Below the pieces are notes generated by a model. It was not told the origin of the DNA. It saw only the letters and a program-made list of their open reading frames with translations, and did no database searches. Position numbers and translations under genes: made by a program. A stretch of 64,000 bases of DNA, from assembly GCF_003233655.1 (NCBI RefSeq), contig NZ_CP029830.1:1-64000 (forward strand). The letters run 5' to 3'. Origin of the DNA: Azospirillum ramasamyi. Lineage in GTDB: Bacteria; Pseudomonadota; Alphaproteobacteria; Azospirillales; Azospirillaceae. Positions 60,275 to 64,000 of this stretch are shown piece by piece. Position 1 is the first letter of the stretch, and each line of letters begins with the position of its first letter.

Positions 60275-61237
60275 TCATGAACGTGAGAGAACCTTCACCT
60301 TGCAGGCGCCGATACGCACCTCATCACCGACACCCAGCCCACTATCCGAGAAATCTGTCGCAGTGCCATAAATCGCTGCCTGTTCCATGATGCGTGCCGC
60401 CCAGTTGGCATGGGTAGCCGGCTCGCACATTACCTTGTCGATCTGGAACACCGCAGGTGCGTCGTCATCGAGAATCCTCCTGGCGATCCTGAAGTCCGCT
60501 TCAGACACGCGATATTCCTGCTCGATGAGACTCACCTGGGACGGGTGGATTGCTGTCTTTCCGACCAAGCCATGCTCCAGGTCGCGCCGAACCTCCACCC
60601 GAAGGGCATCGGCGTCGCTGAAGTCGTCGAAAACGGGAGCCGTGAGCGGAAAACCGAAGGGGCGGAACGCGGCCACGAGCGAGGCGACCACCGGCCCCGC
60701 AGCAGTGTCGTAGATCGTCCGCCCAGGGCTGCGGCGGATGCCGAGCAAGTTCAGGATGTCATTTCCTCCGATGCGGAGGGCCAGCACCCTCTCCCTCAGC
60801 CCGGACTCGGAGAGCATCGTCCGCAGTTCGGCGATAGCAAACGGATCGAACGCCTCACGGGTTTCCAGGGTCGGCATGAGCACGAATCGTGAGGAAGCTG
60901 GGATGTGATAGGAGAACGCCCGGACCGAGTCTCGCGTTGATTTCGGGAGGACGAACCCATGCACCCGCTCAACACCCGGCATCGAGAGAATCCTCGCCAG
61001 AATGTTGGGGGACCTCGGGCGGATGAAGACGAGCGGACCACCTTTGCGAAGCTGCGGCAGGCACTGCCTCAGATTGGCAAGAGCCATCTCGACATCACCC
61101 TCAAGGATGCTGTCCTCCGTGCAGAGGATCACGGAACGCAGGCGCGGAAGCCGATCGCCATTGGCCGACGCAACGAGGTCGTGGCGCGTCGCGGGGACGT
61201 AGAGACTGGCGCCGAGATTGAGGTATGAGAATGCCAT
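60275..61237 (-). CDS. CitE-like (HpcH/HpaI) aldolase-fold protein of a Ter-associated operon
   Basis: A 320-residue TIM-barrel protein of the citrate-lyase-beta/HpcH group. It has SLYVPATRHDLVASANG at the start, LRSVILCTEDSILEGDVEMALANL, IRPRSPNILARIL, the acidic metal site in LMPTLETREAF and LRIGGNDILNLLG, and KTAIHPSQVSLI near residue 230. In Ter-associated operons such a protein accompanies phosphoribosyltransferase and HAD genes and may act on a carbon-carbon bond of a nucleoside-like product. The ATG at 61237 is 2 bases from the stop of the upstream gene, so it is co-translated. Confidence 0.85.
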   Translation of the reverse strand: MAFSYLNLGASLYVPATRHDLVASANGDRLPRLRSVILCTEDSILEGDVEMALANLRQCLPQLRKGGPLVFIRPRSPNILARILSMPGVERVHGFVLPKSTRDSVRAFSYHIPASSRFVLMPTLETREAFDPFAIAELRTMLSESGLRERVLALRIGGNDILNLLGIRRSPGRTIYDTAAGPVVASLVAAFRPFGFPLTAPVFDDFSDADALRVEVRRDLEHGLVGKTAIHPSQVSLIEQEYRVSEADFRIARRILDDDAPAVFQIDKVMCEPATHANWAARIMEQAAIYGTATDFSDSGLGVGDEVRIGACKVKVLSRS

Positions 61238-61239
61238 GA

Positions 61240-62337
61240 TCAGTCGGCTCCGACGGTCCTGATGATGGCGCATGCACGATAGGGAAGCTTCGGATCGACC
61301 TCGACGGCGACATCCTTCTCGGCTGCTAGTGTCATGATGTGCCTGACGTCCGCTCCTTCCGGATCCCTGACGAAGAGACGGTCAGGGAGGCGCCTGAGAA
61401 GCGCCCTTGTGGCCTCACCGATACCCGGCTTCACGCGGTTCCGGTCCTTGGCACCGGTCCTCTGGAGCATCTCCTCTACGAAGGCGGCGGAGACCCGTGC
61501 GGCCGCCTCGCGGTCACCGTAACCCCAACTCGCGGGAAGAACCTCGTCGCTCTCCAGACATGCGAGCACATCCTTCATCTGTTCATCGACATACCAGCGG
61601 CTCATGTCCTCGGCGGCCAGCCCGTCCAACCGCATGCATCCATGGAAATCGCTGGGGCCGATAAGTTCGTCAGAGTGGATGGTGCGGCTGATGAGCCCGG
61701 AGATGATGCCGTTCAAGATGGCAGAGGGAATGACATAGTCTTCGTCGCCAGCAGCGAGCGTTGCCACCCCGGCAAGGTCGGAGAGGACGCAGAACGGGGC
61801 ATCGACGAGTTCGGGCAGGTCCGCCGAAAGCGATGCAACCAATTCGCTCCCGATCGCCCCCTTGCCGGTCCAGCCGTCCACGAAGACGACGTCCCCGCTG
61901 TCGTGGCGCTGAAGAATCAGCGCCATGGCGATCAGGTCGAGGCCCTTGTCGCGGATGATCGAGACGGAATAGTGTTTGACCTTCCGGCCGAGGCAGGCAA
62001 GGGAGCGCCTCAGCAAGACCCCGATGGGTGTCCCGGCGCGGGCCAAGCTCACCAATGCGATCTCGCCCCCAGGTCTGCCGGCGAGGGCTTTTGCCAGCCT
62101 GGCGACATCCCTGCCCACACGTCCACGGTTCTGGCTGAAAGCTTCGTGAAACGCGGCTAGGTACTGGGAAGGCGGGGCGGTCTCCTGCGCCAGCATCTCG
62201 GAGTAGTGACGCCTGCCGCTTTGGATGGCAACCTCCTTCTCTGCCACGTCGACGAATCGCATCACAACCGGCTTGAGCAGAAACGTCACGTCGGCAGGGT
62301 CATAGCTGCCGCTGAACCCGAGGCATTCTTGGCTCAT
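61240..62337 (-). CDS. StiP-type phosphoribosyltransferase-like protein
   Basis: A 365-residue protein with the start CLGFSGSYDPADVTFLLKPV, a hallmark of the StiP / PRTase-like family found in stress operons. The nucleotide-binding strand region has ALVSLARAGTPIGVLLRR and, near residue 150, VVFVDGWTGKGAIGSEL, which is like the PRPP loop. A C-terminal domain ends with KPGIGEATRALLRRLPDRLFV. The family was once annotated as a cysteine protease but is better seen as a PRTase relative. The ATG at 62337 overlaps the HAD stop by 4 bases; the frame stays open to 62427 but would overlap HAD deeply. Confidence 0.82.
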   Translation of the reverse strand: MSQECLGFSGSYDPADVTFLLKPVVMRFVDVAEKEVAIQSGRRHYSEMLAQETAPPSQYLAAFHEAFSQNRGRVGRDVARLAKALAGRPGGEIALVSLARAGTPIGVLLRRSLACLGRKVKHYSVSIIRDKGLDLIAMALILQRHDSGDVVFVDGWTGKGAIGSELVASLSADLPELVDAPFCVLSDLAGVATLAAGDEDYVIPSAILNGIISGLISRTIHSDELIGPSDFHGCMRLDGLAAEDMSRWYVDEQMKDVLACLESDEVLPASWGYGDREAAARVSAAFVEEMLQRTGAKDRNRVKPGIGEATRALLRRLPDRLFVRDPEGADVRHIMTLAAEKDVAVEVDPKLPYRACAIIRTVGAD

Positions 62338-63089
62338 GCAGAATCGCCCCCCGTCGTCACGAGCCGACTCGAACAGGAAAGCAGGGAGAAGAGCTGGGAC
62401 TTGGATGGGGCCACAGCGAAATCGCAAAGCCTCATGTAGCCCATGTCAGTCAGGCTGTCGCCGACTCCGACGGTCAGCACGTCCTTGTCCCCTACGATCC
62501 GCTCCAGGAAGAAGGCGACGGCCCTCTCCTTGCCGAGGAAAGGAGGCAAAACGGCCATGTTCGTCCCATTCAGGTGGAGGGTCCACCCCTCCGGGATGGC
62601 TCCCGAAGCAGAGGTCGCGAGACGAGCCATCTCATCGGTGTCGTGGCCGTTGTGCTTCACCGAAAGGTAAAGGGAGAGTCCCATGTCGTGGATGACCCTG
62701 TGGCGGACGTCGATGCCAAGTTCCCCGGCAATAGAGGCGATCCGTCTGTGCAAGGCGTCCAAAGCCGCCGTTGCCGCCGCCGAGGAGATTTCCCCGTGCC
62801 ACTCAGGATGAGGTTCACCGTTCGGCAGGAGGATGACGCCACCGAATGAGCAGATGGCGAAATCTCCCAGTGGGAGGAGCACCCGCTTGAAAGCGTCGAC
62901 GCTGCGACCCGTGACGGGGACGACGCGGGCGTCCTGCGCGAGCCATTCCAGGAAGGCGGACTGCTTCCGGCACTGGAACGAGAGCGGGCGCCCGTCCTTG
63001 TCCACAGCGGCAAGCTTAGTCGCCTTCGGGTTTTTCCTCGTGGTCTGGAAGAGCGTGTCATCCAGGTCGACAAAAACGACTCGCTTCAT
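62334..63089 (-). CDS. HAD-superfamily phosphatase of the Ter-type operon
   Basis: A 251-residue HAD enzyme with a Cof-type cap. Motif I is FVDLDDTLFQTT at the start (nucleophile Asp), motif II is VPVTGRS, motif III is a Lys in LGKERAVAFF, and motif IV is VGVGDSLTDMGYM. It probably removes a phosphate from an intermediate made by the neighbouring enzymes. The ATG at 63089 follows the upstream stop by one base. An earlier ATG at 63104 is in frame. Confidence 0.88.
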   Translation of the reverse strand: MKRVVFVDLDDTLFQTTRKNPKATKLAAVDKDGRPLSFQCRKQSAFLEWLAQDARVVPVTGRSVDAFKRVLLPLGDFAICSFGGVILLPNGEPHPEWHGEISSAAATAALDALHRRIASIAGELGIDVRHRVIHDMGLSLYLSVKHNGHDTDEMARLATSASGAIPEGWTLHLNGTNMAVLPPFLGKERAVAFFLERIVGDKDVLTVGVGDSLTDMGYMRLCDFAVAPSKSQLFSLLSCSSRLVTTGGDSA

Positions 63090-63090
63090 T

Positions 63091-64000
63091 TCAGACCTTC
63101 GCATCGGAGAAAAACACTGGTTCTGCGCCCAGCAGCTTCACCAGAGGCGTTTGGACCGTCGAGGGCGGCGTCTCGTAGCACACCAGAACTCTGTCGTATT
63201 GCCCTGGGCGGACCGAATAGATGAAGTTGGGAATGCCATCTTCGTAGGCGTCCTCGAATTCGATCACGCCATGGATGTCGTTCCCTTCCATGATCGGCGA
63301 GCGGGTTGTGGCCTGCACGCGGACGTCGGCGCCCATAGCGGACAAACGCCTTGCAAGCTGGAATGGTGGATAGACGAACTCTCCAGTCCCGAGGACGAGG
63401 ATGCGTTCTCCAACCTTTGCCCGGATCGCAAGGGCACTCTCGGGCAATGGGACGGACTTCCTCAGCCCGAGGCGTCCGAAGTTGCGGGTCAGGAGGTGGT
63501 CCTTGCAACTTCCGTTGCCCGTCACGTCCGGCATGACCGGTGGCGGTGCGTCAGAAGGGAGGAAGCGGTAGGAACCCTCAAGGAGTGAGACGAAATCCGT
63601 CCGGGCGGGCATCTCCGCACGGATCTCGGCATGCTTCCTCACCCCCATCCAGTCGGTGATGGTAACGCAGACGATGCGCTCAAGTTTGGGCATTTGGGTC
63701 CTGCACGCATGTGAGAGCGCCACGAATGTAGCCCCGGTCGAAGCCTCGTCATCGACGAGGACAAGCGTCCGGCAATCCGCGAAAAGTTCGACATCGATCG
63801 GGTCGGCGGGCTGATAGAGGAGATGGCTGGTAGCGTGGCTGTGGCTCTCCTCAAAGGTCGAGAGCAGCGGGTGCCGCAGCTTATATCGCGTCGAGTGAAT
63901 GAACAGGAGATCGTCCCGGTGCGACATCAGACGCCAAGACTCATGGACGCCCTGCCCCAGGCAGACGGCGGTCTCCGCCATTCCAACCACCACGACCGGC
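63091..64000 (-). CDS. Phosphoribosyltransferase with TRSP-type C-terminal domain (5' end outside window)
   Basis: The frame is open at the right edge; 303 residues are visible. It begins inside the phosphoribosyltransferase domain at VVVVGMAETAVCLGQGVHESW, the conserved first loop of this class. The PRPP-binding loop is LVLVDDEASTGATF. After a hinge comes a second domain (ILVLGTGEFVYPPFQLARRL, IEFEDAYEDGIPNFIYSVRP) matching the TRSP module. This architecture is the lead enzyme of the Ter-associated biosynthetic module. It is followed by the HAD gene after 1 base. More genes of the operon, such as an ATP-grasp ligase and ter genes, would be expected to the right. Confidence 0.88.
   Translation of the reverse strand, partial: PVVVVGMAETAVCLGQGVHESWRLMSHRDDLLFIHSTRYKLRHPLLSTFEESHSHATSHLLYQPADPIDVELFADCRTLVLVDDEASTGATFVALSHACRTQMPKLERIVCVTITDWMGVRKHAEIRAEMPARTDFVSLLEGSYRFLPSDAPPPVMPDVTGNGSCKDHLLTRNFGRLGLRKSVPLPESALAIRAKVGERILVLGTGEFVYPPFQLARRLSAMGADVRVQATTRSPIMEGNDIHGVIEFEDAYEDGIPNFIYSVRPGQYDRVLVCYETPPSTVQTPLVKLLGAEPVFFSDAKV

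Noticed and set aside
1-64000. Search for tRNA, rRNA and replication origin
   Set aside because: No cloverleaf with CCA-type acceptor, rRNA motif or iteron and DnaA-box cluster was noticed by eye; absence is not proof without a tRNA or covariance scan.

Overview
The window reads as chromosome or large-replicon DNA of a high-GC alphaproteobacterium, most likely a member of the Rhodospirillales close to Azospirillum. This is inferred from the strong G/C bias at third positions, the family set (YebE/DUF533, caa3-type oxidase with fused subunits I and III, a second divergent ClpP, an RpoH-like sigma factor, many RND pumps) and the tightly packed operons. No rRNA, tRNA or CRISPR array was seen. 

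Layout. 1-6.2 kb: the end of a nicotinate phosphoribosyltransferase gene, then a leftward nucleoside salvage operon (two ABC permeases, cytidine deaminase, purine nucleoside phosphorylase, deoxyribose-phosphate aldolase, thymidine phosphorylase). 6.4-7.8 kb: a [2Fe-2S] ferredoxin and an EamA exporter. 7.8-12.5 kb: a TPP riboswitch followed by a complete branched-chain-amino-acid-type ABC transporter (binding protein, LivH, a LivM-LivG fusion, LivF). This is the most interesting region, because riboswitch control predicts uptake of thiamine or a thiamine precursor by a transporter class not normally linked to thiamine. 12.6-20.3 kb: an unknown secreted protein, a ClC channel with CBS domains, DUF533 and DUF1810 proteins, a beta-lactamase-fold hydrolase and a LysR regulator. 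20.4-29.2 kb: a respiratory block with a TIGR02587/TIGR02588 pair, cytochrome oxidase II with a haem domain, a fused I-III subunit, a triheme cytochrome c and CtaG. 29.4-45.1 kb: two RND pumps (the second behind a strong palindromic operator), an RpoH-like sigma factor, DUF2243 and OpgC membrane proteins, ClpP, a glycosyltransferase, an odd amidohydrolase-like remnant and a CheY-like receiver. 45.4-53.4 kb: folate genes folB and folK, lipoproteins, a CoxG-like protein, cytochrome c2, a 360-bp array of perfect hairpins, pepN, and an unknown two-gene unit. 

53.4-64 kb is accessory DNA. Two lipoproteins lie in AT-richer sequence, followed by a nest of insertion sequences (an intact IS5-type element, an IS3 fragment, a complete IS66 and a truncated second IS5-type element). 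After these comes a leftward operon of phosphoribosyltransferase-TRSP, HAD phosphatase, StiP-type and CitE-like genes. That gene set matches the biosynthetic module associated with Ter (tellurite/stress) systems, which is thought to make a nucleoside-like metabolite; it runs off the right edge. 

How genes work together: the salvage operon imports nucleosides and breaks them into bases and deoxyribose-phosphate. The Liv-type operon probably imports a thiamine-related compound when TPP is low. The oxidase block encodes a terminal oxidase with its own electron donors and copper assembly factor. The right-end island is probably mobile or recently rearranged.
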